Assembly: GCA_021018815.1 (NCBI GenBank) | Contig: JAITYX010000007.1 | Coordinates: forward strand, 1,054,001-1,118,000 | From: Talinum fruticosum | Taxonomy: Eukaryota; Streptophyta; Magnoliopsida; Caryophyllales; Talinaceae | Direction of reading: 5' to 3' | DNA: 64,000 bases | Shown here: positions 1-10,594 of the stretch, piece after piece | Layout of the letters: every line of letters starts with the position of its first letter | Numbering within the stretch: the stretch's first letter is position 1 | The notes under the pieces: model-generated | Told to the model about the DNA's origin: nothing | What the model saw: only the letters and a program-made list of their open reading frames with translations | The model's database searches: none | Made by a program: the position numbers and the translations under genes

Positions 1-2860
1 CCTGAAGCCCGACCAATTTCTAAAGCACCCTACGGAATGGCCCTAGCAGAGTTGAAAGAATTGAAAGAATTGAAAGGTCAATCGGAAGAACTTATGGAGA
101 AAGGATCTATCCAATTAAGTACTTTACATTGGGGAGCACCGGTGTTATTTGTGAAGAAAAAGGATGGCACCTTGCGGTTATGCATTGATTATAAGGAGTT
201 GAATAAACTTACGATCAAGAATAAATATCCTCTACCCCGGATCGACGAATTATTCGATCAATTACAAGGTGCTAAAATATTTTCAAAAATAGACTTAAGG
301 TCCGGATACCATCAACTTAGGATAAGGAGTGAAGACATACCCAAAACTACATTTCGAACTAGGTATGACCATTATGAGTTTGTTGTCATACCTTTTGGGT
401 TAACTAATGCACCTGCCAAGTTCATGGATCCGATGAATAGGATTTTCGGACCTTATCCGGACAAGTTTGTGGTTGTTTTCATTGATGATATATTGGTGTA
501 CTCAAAGAATAAAGAAGAGCATGTCCATCATTTGAGGATAGTATTGCAAGTCTTAAGGGAGCACCAGTTATAGGCCAAATTATAAAAGTGTGAGTTCCGG
601 TTAAATGAAGTGACGTTTTTAAGGACATGTGGTATTCCAAGAGGGGATAAAGGTAGACCCACACAAGGTACAAGCGACTACCGAATGGCCCGGACCAACC
701 AATGTTACCGAGGTGAGAAGTTTTCTAGGGTTTGTTGGATACTATCAAAGATTTGTACAACGTTTTTCAAAACTAGCCCCGCCTATGGCTAACCTCTTAA
801 AGAAAACCACCAAATTTGAATGGTGTACTCGAGTGTGAAAAAGCATTCTAAACCCCGAAAGGCAAGCCGACTCATCGCCTCAAGCATCGACCCTTCCTCG
901 AAGAAGGTAAGGAGTATACTATCTATAGTGATGCTTCGAAGAATGGATTAGGGTGCGTATTGATGCAAAATGGTAAAGTGGTAGTATATGCTTCTCGGCA
1001 GTTAAAACCATATGAAGGAAATTACTCTATTCATGATTCGAAATTGGTCTGCAGCTTGTGTTTGCTTTGAAAATTGGAGACATTATTTATATGGAGTGTC
1101 TTGTAAGGTATATACCGATCACCAAAGTTTGAAGCATGTGTTCACTCAAAAGGAGCTTAATTTGAGACAAAGGAGATGGTAGGAACTGTTAAAAGATTAT
1201 GACTTGGAGATTCAATACCATCCAGGTAGAGCCAACGTCTTAGTTGACGCCTAGAGTAGAAAAGCTCAAGCATATTGTAAATACCCCGATTATCACCCAA
1301 CCAATTCATATTCGGGAATTACACGGACCAAGAATTGAAATCATTAGACACCAAGGAGACAAAAGGTTGCTAAACTTTTTCGAAGTCAAACCGTCAATTG
1401 TAGATGAGATCAAAATAGGACAGAGGAAAGATGAGAAGTTGGTGAGGATTAAGCATAATATTAAAAAGGGTAAATTCCCAGGACTCATCTTACGTGAGAA
1501 CGGAACTTTGAGATTCCAAAATCGTTTGTGTGTGCCCAACCAAGAGGAGATTAAAATGAAGATTTTAGATGAGGCTCATACGACTTTATATTCTCGTCCA
1601 TCCTGGAGGAACAAAAATGTATATAGATCAAAAGAAGAATTTCTGGTGGCCCAACATGAAACGAGAAGTTGCAAGATGTGAATAGGTGTCTTACATGTCA
1701 AAGAGTAAAGGCAGAACATCAACGCCCTATGGGCGAGTTAAGGCCCTTGGAGATTCCAACCTGGAAATGGGATTCTATATCAATGGATTTCATTGTAGGA
1801 CTCCCTCAATCTGCCACCAGGAAAATGCCATTTGGACGCTAGTTGATCGCCTTACAAAGTCCGCACACTTCATACCAATTAGTGACAATTAGACCGTGGA
1901 CAAATTAGCTCAAGTATACTTAAAAGAGATTGTCGGACTTCATGGAATACCCAAAGATATAGTGTCCGATAGAGACACCCGATTCCAATCTCGATTATTG
2001 GGAGGCCTTACAGCAAGCTTTTGGGACTAAGTTGAACTTTAGTAGCTCATACCATCCAGAGACAGATGGTCAAACCGAAAGAGTTAACCAAATCCTAGAA
2101 GATATGTTATAGGCTTGCATCCTTGATTTCCAAGGAAAATGGGAAGAGTATCTCGCTCCGATTGAATTTTCATACAACAACAGCTACCAGGCCACAATAA
2201 AAATGGGCCCATTTGAAGCCCTCTATGGGAAAAAATGCAGAACCCCTTGTGTTGGAGCGATTTAGATGAGACGCTCACCATAGGACCGGAGTTGATACAA
2301 GAAACTACCGAAACAAGTGAGAGTAATATAACAGGGAATCGGAGAAGCTCAAAGTAGACAAAAGAGATATGCAGATCGACGAAGTAAACCTTTAGAATTT
2401 CAAGTAGGGGATATGGTCTTTCTCAAAGTATCCCTAATCAAAGGAATCAAAAGATTTGGAATTAAAGGGAAATTAAAAGCTAAATACATTGGGGCCATAT
2501 GAGATAATTCGGAAGTTAAACCTCGTGACCTATAAATTATCCTTACCAGTCGATCCGGAGAATATCCACGATGTTTTTCATATATCTCAACTTCGGAAGT
2601 ACATATCCGACCCAAGCCACATTATAAAGGTTGAACCAGTGGCTATCGCCTAGAACTTAACACATGAGGAATATCCGGTCCAAATCCTAGATCGGAGGAT
2701 TAAACAGACTTCGTACTAAACTATTCCTCCGGTCAACGTCTTATGGTCAATCACACTTCAACGAAGCCACTTGGGAAACCGAAAAAGATATCGAAACCAG
2801 TACCCACACTTATTCTAAGGTAATATTTATACCATTTTACCAAGCAAGTTTCGAGGACGA
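1..2860 (+). pseudogene. Broken gypsy pol: RT, RNase H, integrase, chromodomain-like tail
   Basis: Residues typical of a gypsy RT are readable from about 37 to 573: the block [13 protein letters not shown], then [16 protein letters not shown], then the catalytic box FIDDILVYS (the aspartates fall at 484-489). The frame breaks after 573, and the RT thumb resumes at about 629 with [11 protein letters not shown]. RNase H is readable at about 900-1240 ([13 protein letters not shown], where the Asp is a metal ligand). The integrase follows at about 1540-2280 with its zinc-finger part ([12 protein letters not shown]), the DFIVGLP and VDRLTKSAHF boxes, and VSDRD. A chromodomain-like end is at 2500-2860 (VFHISQLRKYI). 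Stops such as the one at 571 and several frame changes show it is a pseudogene. Confidence 0.85.
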
Positions 2861-2870
2861 AACTCATTCT

Positions 2871-2880
2871 AAGGGGGAAG
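2871..2880 (+). other. Polypurine tract of the gypsy element
   Basis: The run AAGGGGGAAG lies directly before the start of the LTR and just after the reading remnant FEDET. This is the position and composition expected for the plus-strand primer of reverse transcription in chromoviruses. Confidence 0.6.
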
Positions 2881-4644
2881 ATCGTAATAACCCGTCCCTA
2901 AGAAAATAATTAAATTTTAAGTACAATAAAAATTAGCCTCGAGCGCGTGCATTTCAAATTTTCAAATATTTTTATATTATACATGTGTATATACATATTT
3001 ATATATACATATATATATGTCAATGTTGTTTAAAATGCAGAACCTGGATGATGACAACGACGATGCACGAGCATACTCTATAAATTTCAATGACTCGGGA
3101 TAATTAATATTACTATATAGCTAATTTATTTTGAGTTCTAAAAATCCTTAAACAAATAAAATTAATATAATTTTTGTAAACTTAATATTATTAAAAATAA
3201 AATTATTAAATTAAGATAAGCTTAATGAGCAAGATAATAATAAGCTTGGAGGATTAGGAAGTAGATGAAGATAAGGAAGTGGATTAGGAGAAGTGCAAAG
3301 GAATTGGGCCCGGAGGAAGTAAATAGGATCAGTCGACCCGTTTAAGGGAACCTAAGGAGGAGTATAAAAGCTTAAAGTAACCTAAAAGCTTCATTATCCT
3401 AACCTAAAGCGAGATAAACTCACAACCCCTCTCTCTCCCTCCCTCTCTCTCCAGCCACCGAATCCCCGCCCGCCCCTGCCTTCATCCCGCCTCCATCGCC
3501 AACCGACAAGCACCAGCTGCTCCCGGCCGCGTCGATAGCCACCTCCGGTCAGCCACCATTACCATCACCATCGCCACCGCCGCATCATCATCATAACACC
3601 CAAAACGCATCCTTTCCTTCACTTACCTCTTTCGCCTCCCCCATTCTTCAACTCATCCACCGGAAACACCACCATGACACCACCGACAGCCGCTACCACC
3701 ACCTACCGCCGCCCGTCACCATCCCGACCATCAAACGCCAAGCACACCACCACCCTTGGCCCTGTTTCTACCCCGATTCAGCCCGGTTTGGTCGCGACTT
3801 CTTCGGTCCTCAAGCCCTGTCCGATCTCAACCGCCTTCTCGCGGCCACGGTGCCATTCGTCACTCCCGGCGATCGCTTCGACCGTGGCCGACCGCTCTGT
3901 TTCATTAGGCCTGGGTCTTCAACCCTCCAACCTTTAAACATCACAAAACCCCTCTTAAATTAACCTCCTCCATCTAATTGCCTAGGGTAAAATTTCCGAT
4001 TCGGTTATGTTAATTTAATTTCTTAGGATAATTTCTCAAATTCGGTTTTTATTTGAGTATTTAAGTTGTAATCAGCTTCTTCTTTTTCTGCTTGGAGATT
4101 AAAGTGGATTATGGTTTGTTTGTGCCTGGTTCATGGAATTTAGGAAGATCTCGGTGATAGTTGGTATATGTGAATATACTCGAGATTAAAGAAAAATCAT
4201 GGATAATTTCGTATGAAGGACATGGATTAATTGAGATGACCGTTTGACCTAGTGATGAGATTCGAGGAAAAATTGATGATGATTTCAAATACGAGGGGTG
4301 TGTGAACTGAAGTAATAGGAGATTAGCACATTCCGAGGAATTAATTATGACCTCATAAAACAAAATAAGGTTAGAAAATAGGTGCATAAATGAATAAATA
4401 AAAGTAATTATATAATAAAATAACTAATAACAGTAATTAAAAGTAAACCTTTTCTTAATTTTAAAACAATTATTATCAATATTGCTTATTAATAGAATTT
4501 TAGTAGAAAAGGAGGAGATAACATCCGATGTTATCATATACATATATTTATGTATGCATCTTATAAAAGGGAGATAAATAAACCTCATAGGTTAGAAATA
4601 ACCTTAATATTCTTTAGAAGAAAGCTATTTATATTTTAAGATTG

Positions 4645-4728
<84 letters not shown>
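4645..4728. repeat. (TA)n microsatellite inside the gypsy LTR
   Basis: An uninterrupted alternating AT run of about 84 bases. Confidence 0.95.
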
Positions 4729-4730
<2 letters not shown>

Positions 4731-5584
4731 ATGTATGCATTGTATAAAATAAGATAAATAAATCGTATATATTAAAGATAACATTAGTATCCTTTAGTAA
4801 AAACTAACTTTGTTAATCTTCATTCCAAGTATCCTTGAAGTAATTTAATAAATAAGAAATGAAAATTCAGTTCATTAATAAAATCTTTTATATCTCTTAA
4901 GGCCATCAAGTGTCGTGCGTTCATCCGGATTCCGCCCTAAAAGGATAAAGAACATCGAGCACAAGGTACGTTCATTGATTGTCCCTTTCAATGTTTTATT
5001 TACAAGTCAAGGCCGGTTATAGCCGCCATTAACAATCAACAAAGAATCATTTGCAACAGTATTTGCCATGTTAAAGTGGACTCGCCCATTAATACTTCAC
5101 CATTGTTCAAAGTCGGCACACCGTAATCGCACCGCACCAACTAGACTTTCCGATCGGTCCGGGTGTGTACACATGTAAGGAAAACCCGATGATCGCAAGG
5201 GTAACCACACGGATAATTAATTAGCAACATTTTTACATTGTTCACTCTCCCTCATTTACAAATGATTTGAAATGCATGCGCTCAACTCAACTATTTCATA
5301 ACATTTATTTTACAAGCATGATAATGGACATATTGAGCTTCGGCTTACATTTCGAAAATGTTTTCTTGTTTTGTTTTAGGTAAAGATGTTGAAGATGTGA
5401 AGCAAAGGTCTATTAAGGACTTAGAGGCTCGCAGGGACAACCTAGTTGGGATATTAAGGGTTAAGTGTCATTATTGTAGTTTACCGGATCGTAGTCTATA
5501 CTTATGCTTAATCTTTGTACAAGTTATAGTTTATGCCTTATCATGAGTCACTTGTTGTTAGTGCAAAGCAAGTGTAACCAATGT

Positions 5585-5586
<2 letters not shown>

Positions 5587-5633
<47 letters not shown>
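5587..5633. repeat. (TA)n microsatellite near the LTR 3' end
   Basis: An uninterrupted alternating AT run of about 46 bases, 130 bases before the end of the gypsy LTR. Confidence 0.95.
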
Positions 5634-5635
<2 letters not shown>

Positions 5636-5762
5636 TTATAGCCTTGCCCTTTCCTCTCGGTAAGGGTAGCGATAATGCCCTTGACCTACTTTCCGCTACG
5701 CTAATCACTGGTTAGCGGGTTGTTTAGTCTAAACTAGTGATTATGGGTTGGGGGCGTTACGA

Positions 5763-5859
5763 TTGGCGAACAATTTTATCTTGTTTTGATTTTGATATAG
5801 AGTTTATTAAAGGAGAAAATAATTCCATACCCGATTTTTTAACAAGAGAATTTCTCTAA
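5763..5859 (+). pseudogene. Fragment of an endogenous caulimovirid-like polymerase (end of RNase H)
   Basis: Directly after the gypsy LTR, one open frame reads to a stop at 5857-5859. It contains FDFDIEFIKGENNSIPDFLT, the pattern that closes the RNase H domain of plant pararetroviruses (Caulimoviridae) and their genomic copies. Only about 31 codons remain and everything upstream is missing, which fits the gypsy element having inserted into or recombined with the viral copy. The following 440 bases hold short open stretches (for example at 5982-6296) of lysine- and serine-rich character that I cannot assign; they may be the trailing part of the same copy. Assignment to family is moderately sure, to genus not at all. 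It cannot be functional. Confidence 0.5.
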
Positions 5860-6419
5860 GATCTTCTAACTCTCAAAATTAATTCAGCCAAGTATAATCT
5901 TCAATTATTCAATATTACAAGCTCCTAGCATCATATTCATTGGTAAGAGAATTCAAAATTAAATGGTGAGACAAGTTCAGTATGCAAGTCGCCTTAGGGA
6001 TTAAGTCAGCTTCATCAACTCAACAAGCGCCTCCTAGCCCACAAAAGAAGAAAAGAATTCAAAAGGGAAAGAGAAAGTTCATGATGAAGAAATTCGATTA
6101 CTCAAGCAAGAACTCATCATCGAGAAAACACTTGCTTTTAGCAATCACTTGTAAACACTCCCTTATCCTCTCAATCTCTATCCAACCCCTCTCTCCCGAG
6201 AGCTTATATTTCAAATTATTGTACAAGTTTCTTTTCATTCAATCAAATAAAGTAAGTTTTGATTCATCTTTCTTCATTTCAATTACGCTTTATTAATTGT
6301 TTCAATTGTCTGTTTTCATCTTTTGTTTTGAAAATCAATTTGTTAAATTAATTTGTCACTCTACCTCCTCGCTACTCAACCATACCCAATCTTCGAGCTG
6401 CATCCCTAGCTCTAGATCG

Positions 6420-7040
6420 GTCCTGTCTCCCTCTCGGTATATATGTATATATATAATTGGGCGAGAATCAATGTATGTTTAACATGTAGGATTCTTATAT
6501 ATCACTACAATAATGTAAGGTAGTTATTGAAATGTTAAATAAGCATCTTACATCAATGATACATTGATTCTACGTACTCCAACTTTTAAAATGTTTAGAT
6601 GGTTTGTATTTAACTAAGTTAAAGATTAACTATTATTTTTTGTAAAAGTTTATATCATATGTTTATTATGTTGGATATGTATATATTTCTAAAACTAATT
6701 TATTTAATTTTGTGAATAATATTGTGTAATACTGTGAATTTAGATAAAATATTATTTATCTTATGGAAATTTTTAAAAATAAATTGAAACTTTAAAGTTT
6801 AAAACTGCAAAAAGGAGGGACAAATAACGAGTTAAATATATAAATAATAACAATTAGTTATCAGAATAAGTTATAAAAAATTATAAAAATTACTTTTATA
6901 TTAAATATTTAAAGAAAAATATGTCCATTTATGTTCTTTTAACTTATTATTAGTTTTTATTGTTATAAATTAATTAAAAATAATAAATTATAAAAATAAA
7001 ATTAATTAATGCCCTTGCATAGCAAGGGTATAATCTTAAT
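6420..7040 (+). mobile_element. Helitron-like AT-rich repeat, copy 1
   Basis: It starts near a TA-rich stretch followed by ATTGGGC and a CATGTAGGAT box, contains the ACTACAATAATGTAAG block, and ends with a small hairpin, GCCCTTGC-ATA-GCAAGGGT, then ATAATCTTAAT. A 3' hairpin about ten bases before a CTRR-like end is the Helitron signature. The start is not resolved. No protein is encoded. It is followed by two related copies. Confidence 0.5.
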
Positions 7041-7194
7041 GAGAAGGAACAAAAAGAGGAAGTGGGTTGGAGAAAACATATTATTATGCACATCTACAAG
7101 CTGCAGCCTTCATAGACAGTATGGTAAATATTAGTGTTCTTTAGTATAGGCAGTTATTAGTTGGTTTTTTTCATCAAGGTTTTGAAAAAGAGTG

Positions 7195-7722
7195 CTCTTG
7201 TATATAAAAAAGTTGGGTAGAATAATTCTATGCATGACATGTAGGATGCATATGTGACATTACAATAATGTAAGATAATTATATATGATATTTAGATGGT
7301 TTATACGTTTAATTAAATTAAAAATAGATTAATTTCTGTAAAAATATATATTATATGTTTATTATGTTTGATGAATGTATTTTAATTTTTTGAATAATTT
7401 CTATTAATATTATGAATTTAGATAAAATATTGTTTTCACTCTATAGATAATTTTTTAAAAAGAAATTAAAATTTTAAAGTTTAAACGGTAAAAACTAAAA
7501 AAAGACAAATAATGCATTATGTATATAAATAATAAAAAATAAATTATGAGAAATTAAAAAATTATTTTAATTTTAATCTTTTAAAGAAATACTTACCTAT
7601 ATTTTCTTAACTCATTATTAATTTTTATCATTATAAATTAATGAAAAATAATAAAATAAATAAAAATTAATTTTAAAAATAAAATTAATTAATACTTTGT
7701 ATAATAAGAGTGTAATCCTAAT
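7195..7722 (+). mobile_element. Helitron-like AT-rich repeat, copy 2
   Basis: It shares with copy 1 the AGTTGGGTA...GACATGTAGGAT head, the ACATTACAATAATGTAAG block and the AT-rich body. It ends TTTGTATAATAAGAGTGTAA then TCCTAATG, so the 3' hairpin is degraded but a CTAA end is kept at 7718-7721. It is noncoding. Confidence 0.5.
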
Positions 7723-7730
7723 GTGTTAGA

Positions 7731-7735
<5 letters not shown>

Positions 7736-7781
<46 letters not shown>
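7736..7781. repeat. (TA)n microsatellite at the head of Helitron-like copy 3
   Basis: An uninterrupted alternating AT run of about 46 bases. An open frame reading through it is an artefact. Confidence 0.95.
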
Positions 7782-7786
<5 letters not shown>

Positions 7787-8123
7787 TGGGTAAAGTTTAT
7801 ATATGAATGACATATAGGATTGCCATGTAAGATGCCATATAGTTGATAATTAATGATTGTATAAATAGCAAATAAATATTTTTTGTCATGTAAAAAAATT
7901 AATGTGAAATTTATTAAATTATATTGAAAACGACTATCAACTACCAAAAGCTCTAGAATGTTACGGTAATATTTATTTATATGTCATAAACAAGTAATTA
8001 AGTAAATTATTATTGAAAAAGTAAGTATGTAAATTTTTAAAAAATCAATAATTTTAATTTTAATGATACCAATAAATTTAATATGTTTTTTTATACATAG
8101 AATGTAATTCATATTTTTATTTA

Positions 8124-9094
8124 GGGTGTGTTTGGTTGGAGGTAAAATAATTTTTATGTAAAATAATTTTCCATGTAAAATTTATTTTCACCTAACATTT
8201 TCACCTGTTTGGTGAGAAACAAAAATGAGAAGGGGGTGGAGAATTCTGAGGGACATGAGAGAAAGAGAGGAAGTTAATTATATTCAATGCATCTAATCAA
8301 CCCTTCTTACTTTTGTCAAACTTACCCCAGATTCACTCTCTCTCTTTCCTTGCCAAGGCTTCCATATACCTTCATCCCCACCTCCTCCTCTTCTCTCTCC
8401 TTTTCTAGCTCCATACCTCCCTCTCTCTCCTCCAACCCATCGACACTCAACTTTGCCGCTCCGTTCTCCTCCCGATCTCCAAGGAAAACCCCACGGGCGC
8501 ATGCTTGGCCCAAATCCACCGTGAAGTTGAGCGAGTTGAGTCAAAACTTGCGGCGAGAGCGAGTCGAACTCGGCGGCGTTGAAGTGGAAGAAAACATTTT
8601 CTCGGGCATGAGGCGTGCTTTAAGACGGAATGGACGGCGGCAAAAGAGCCACAGAGGTACTCATTGTGCAACGTCATCGATATGGAAAGATTGCTTTCTA
8701 CTTTTTTGTGCAAAACAGTACGATTTTCAGCGCAAAACGGCCGATTTTCGGTGTAAAACGATCGATGTCCACTCCATTTAGTGCTTTGCCACCACCTCCG
8801 TCTCCCGCCCCGCCTTCACCTCCATCGCAACACCGCCATGTACTCTATCCCTGTGCAATCCCGTCACCACTCACCATCGAGGAATCTGGAATTGGAGAGC
8901 TCAACCGTGAGGGAGGGAGAGGGAGATGAAAGGGAAAATGTAACTTACGTTCATAAAAAGGGAAAATATTTTCCTTTGTCGTGGGAAAATCCATTTTTCC
9001 CGAAAATTGTTTTCCAAAATTTACGTTACCAAACAAATGAAAATCGGAAAATGATTTTTTCGAAAAATAATTTTACGCCCTACCAAACACACCC
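8124..9094. mobile_element. PIF/Harbinger (Tourist)-type MITE, 971 bp
   Basis: The left end reads GGGTGTGTTTGGTTGGAGG and the right end, on the opposite strand, GGGTGTGTTTGGTAGGGCG, an almost perfect terminal inverted repeat that continues into AAAATTATTTT-type subterminal sequence. The 3-bp direct repeat TTA sits at 8121-8123 and 9095-9097, the target duplication of Harbinger elements. The middle (8285-8930) is GC-richer, starts with CT-rich tracts and has open frames on both strands (for example 8287-8781) with no transposase motif. It is therefore non-autonomous and might carry captured sequence. Confidence 0.8.
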
Positions 9095-9341
9095 TTAGTA
9101 AAAATGAAAAGGATTTATGATATTTCATTTATCGTTGACAATCCTTCTTGTTGTAAAAAATCATACTTGATTCTAATTCTCTTATAATTGGTCATAAAAA
9201 AGGTTCTTGTAGTAACAATTTAATTTGAAATAATAAAAATTTTAAAAAATATTATTATATTTTTTAAAAATTTTGATATAAAAATATTAATAAAATTAAA
9301 AATATATTACAAATCGTTGCAGAGCAAGGGTGCAGAACTAG

Positions 9342-9449
9342 TGATTTTAAAAACTAGTTCCACAACTTTTTGTGGAGCAACGGATCGAGATGCCTAATGG
9401 TATGTATGAGCGAATAAAATGAAAGTTAAAAGTCTATCCAACATGACAC
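9342..9449 (+). promoter_or_regulatory. Inferred SPY proximal promoter region
   Basis: This short stretch lies between the end of Helitron-like copy 3 and the inferred transcribed 5' exon. It contains AT-rich pieces such as GCGAATAAAATGAAAG but no clear TATA box at a defined distance from a known start. The assignment rests only on position. Confidence 0.3.
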
Positions 9450-9686
9450 GGTAAAATGTACTTTTCCAATTTCCACAGACGCTGCCCCCTGCCTCCCTCA
9501 GAACAAGAGTGAGAGAGACAGACAAAGGAAGAGAGAGGCGTGATGCCCTGAGCGGAGCGCCATAATCGACACTCTGCTTCTCTCTTCTACGTGCCGAAGT
9601 CAAGCTTCCGAGCCCTTCTGCTGAAGCTGCGTTGTGGTTATGCATTAGTTTGCCCTACTACGCGGTGGGCTGCGGCTGCTTCAAAC
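9450..9686 (+). other. SPY: SPY noncoding exon 1 (5' UTR)
   Basis: The sequence becomes GC- and purine-rich here, as in plant leaders, and ends CTTCAAAC followed by a consensus donor GTGAGT at 9687. The next exon begins after TGTTCCCAG at 10169 and has the start codon 26 bases in. A leader intron of 483 bases (9687-10169) is therefore likely. The transcription start is not visible, so the left edge is a guess. Confidence 0.5.
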
Positions 9687-10195
9687 GTGAGTTTTAAATC
9701 CCTAATTTATTCCCCTTTTTTAAACTCTTTCTGATTCTTGATTTCTCTAATCGTTTTCCTATTTGTTTATATGGGTTTAATTACATACCTAAATGTGCTT
9801 GTCATTTAATTCGTTGGTACAATTTACCCGTCCCGGCTGGAGTAGCCTCAATTTTGGAAGGTCATTTATAAATTCTGGGCAGTATTGAATTTTTGGAAAT
9901 TCAGATGATGAGCATTAACTTGGTAGTTCAGAAAGTGGACAACTAGTTGGTATTAAATCGGCTTCCAGGGAGACTTATGTTTGATGTTCATGCTTTTCCT
10001 TAGTTATTTTCTGTTATGTGATTAGTGGAGAACATAGCTGAAGAACCAATTTCCTGTTCTTATTCTGTTGCATAGGAGATAATTTTTGTGCTCATTTCTT
10101 GTACTATAATCTACTGAGGTGAGGTGGTAAGATTATTTGTGCTTTCGGTTTAATGTGAATTGTTCCCAGAAACTAGGCTGACTTGGGTGGCTTGG

Positions 10196-10594
10196 ATGGA
10201 GGACGTTGTCAGTGAAAGTCCACAGAAGGAACCTGCCCAGGAGAATGGTTTTCTGAGAGTATCACAGCCTTCTTCAGCTGAAATCATTTCTCCTAGCTGT
10301 AATGGTTCTTTACAGAAGGATGAGGGGAAGGATGCTCTCTCTTATGCAAACATTCTTCGTATACGAAATAAATTTGCCGAGGCTCTTGCTATATATGAAG
10401 AAATCTTAGAGAAGGACAAGGATAATGTAGAAGCTCTGATAGGAAAAGGGATATGCCTTCAAATGCAGAATATGAGGAGGCTTGCTTTTGATAGTTTCAA
10501 TGAAGCAATAAGGCTTGATCCTGAAAATGTGTGCGCCCTTACACATTGTGGTATATTATACAAGGATGAAGGTCGGCTAGTCGATGCAGCAGAG
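10196..10594 (+). CDS. SPY: SPY exon 2 (first coding): residues 1-133, first TPRs
   Basis: It begins MEDVVSESPQKEPAQENGF and reaches the conserved DALSYANILRIRNKFAEALA, the first TPR, then GKGICLQMQN and LTHCGILYKDEGRL. The N-terminal 40 residues are low-complexity and variable, as in other SPY proteins. Donor AGAG|GTATGC, phase 0. Confidence 0.95.

Larger units (their letters stand above)
1..5762 (+). mobile_element. Ty3/gypsy chromovirus-type LTR retrotransposon, 3' part, degraded
   Basis: The window opens inside the polymerase of a Ty3/gypsy element and runs through reverse transcriptase, RNase H, integrase, a degraded C-terminal chromodomain-like region, a polypurine tract and a long 3' LTR. 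The domain order RT-RNH-INT and the chromodomain-like tail indicate the chromovirus branch, perhaps Tekay/Del, which also carries long LTRs. The 5' LTR, gag and protease lie outside the window. The coding part has many stops and frameshifts, so this copy cannot make a working polyprotein. It lies upstream of and in the same direction as the SPY gene. Confidence 0.85.
2882..5762 (+). repeat. 3' LTR of the gypsy element (about 2.9 kb)
   Basis: The segment begins TCGTAATAACCC right after the polypurine tract and ends GGGGGCGTTACGA, so its ends carry the short inverted repeat TCGTAA/TTACGA. Most LTRs of this group start TG and end CA, so either the ends have mutated or the true boundary is shifted by one or two bases. 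A CT-rich leader-like stretch is at 3425-3460, with a GC-richer segment at 3460-3940. A (TA)n tract is at 4645-4728 and another at 5587-5633. The open frame at 3674-3937 lies within this LTR and resembles no protein I know. Confidence 0.65.
7736..9341 (+). mobile_element. Helitron-like repeat, copy 3, interrupted by a MITE
   Basis: A (TA)n tract at 7736-7781 leads into AAAGTTGGGTA and the CATATAGGAT box shared with copies 1 and 2. The sequence resumes after the nested MITE and ends GTTGCAGAGCAAGGGTGCAG then AACTAGT. The terminal CTAG is at 9338-9341 with the hairpin just before it, the best-preserved Helitron-like end in the window. The end lies about 110-340 bases upstream of the inferred SPY 5' exon and so forms part of its promoter region. 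Confidence 0.55.

Noticed and set aside
3674..3937. Pro/Thr/Ser-rich open frame
   Set aside because: It lies within the gypsy LTR downstream of the CT-rich leader and shows no protein motif.
8287..8781. 164-codon open frame and its overlaps on both strands
   Set aside because: It lies inside the Harbinger-type MITE, is Ser/Pro-rich from CT-rich DNA, and matches no family.
10160..10195. Upstream in-frame ATG as SPY start
   Set aside because: It precedes the splice acceptor at 10168-10169, so it is in the leader intron, and family similarity starts at 10196.
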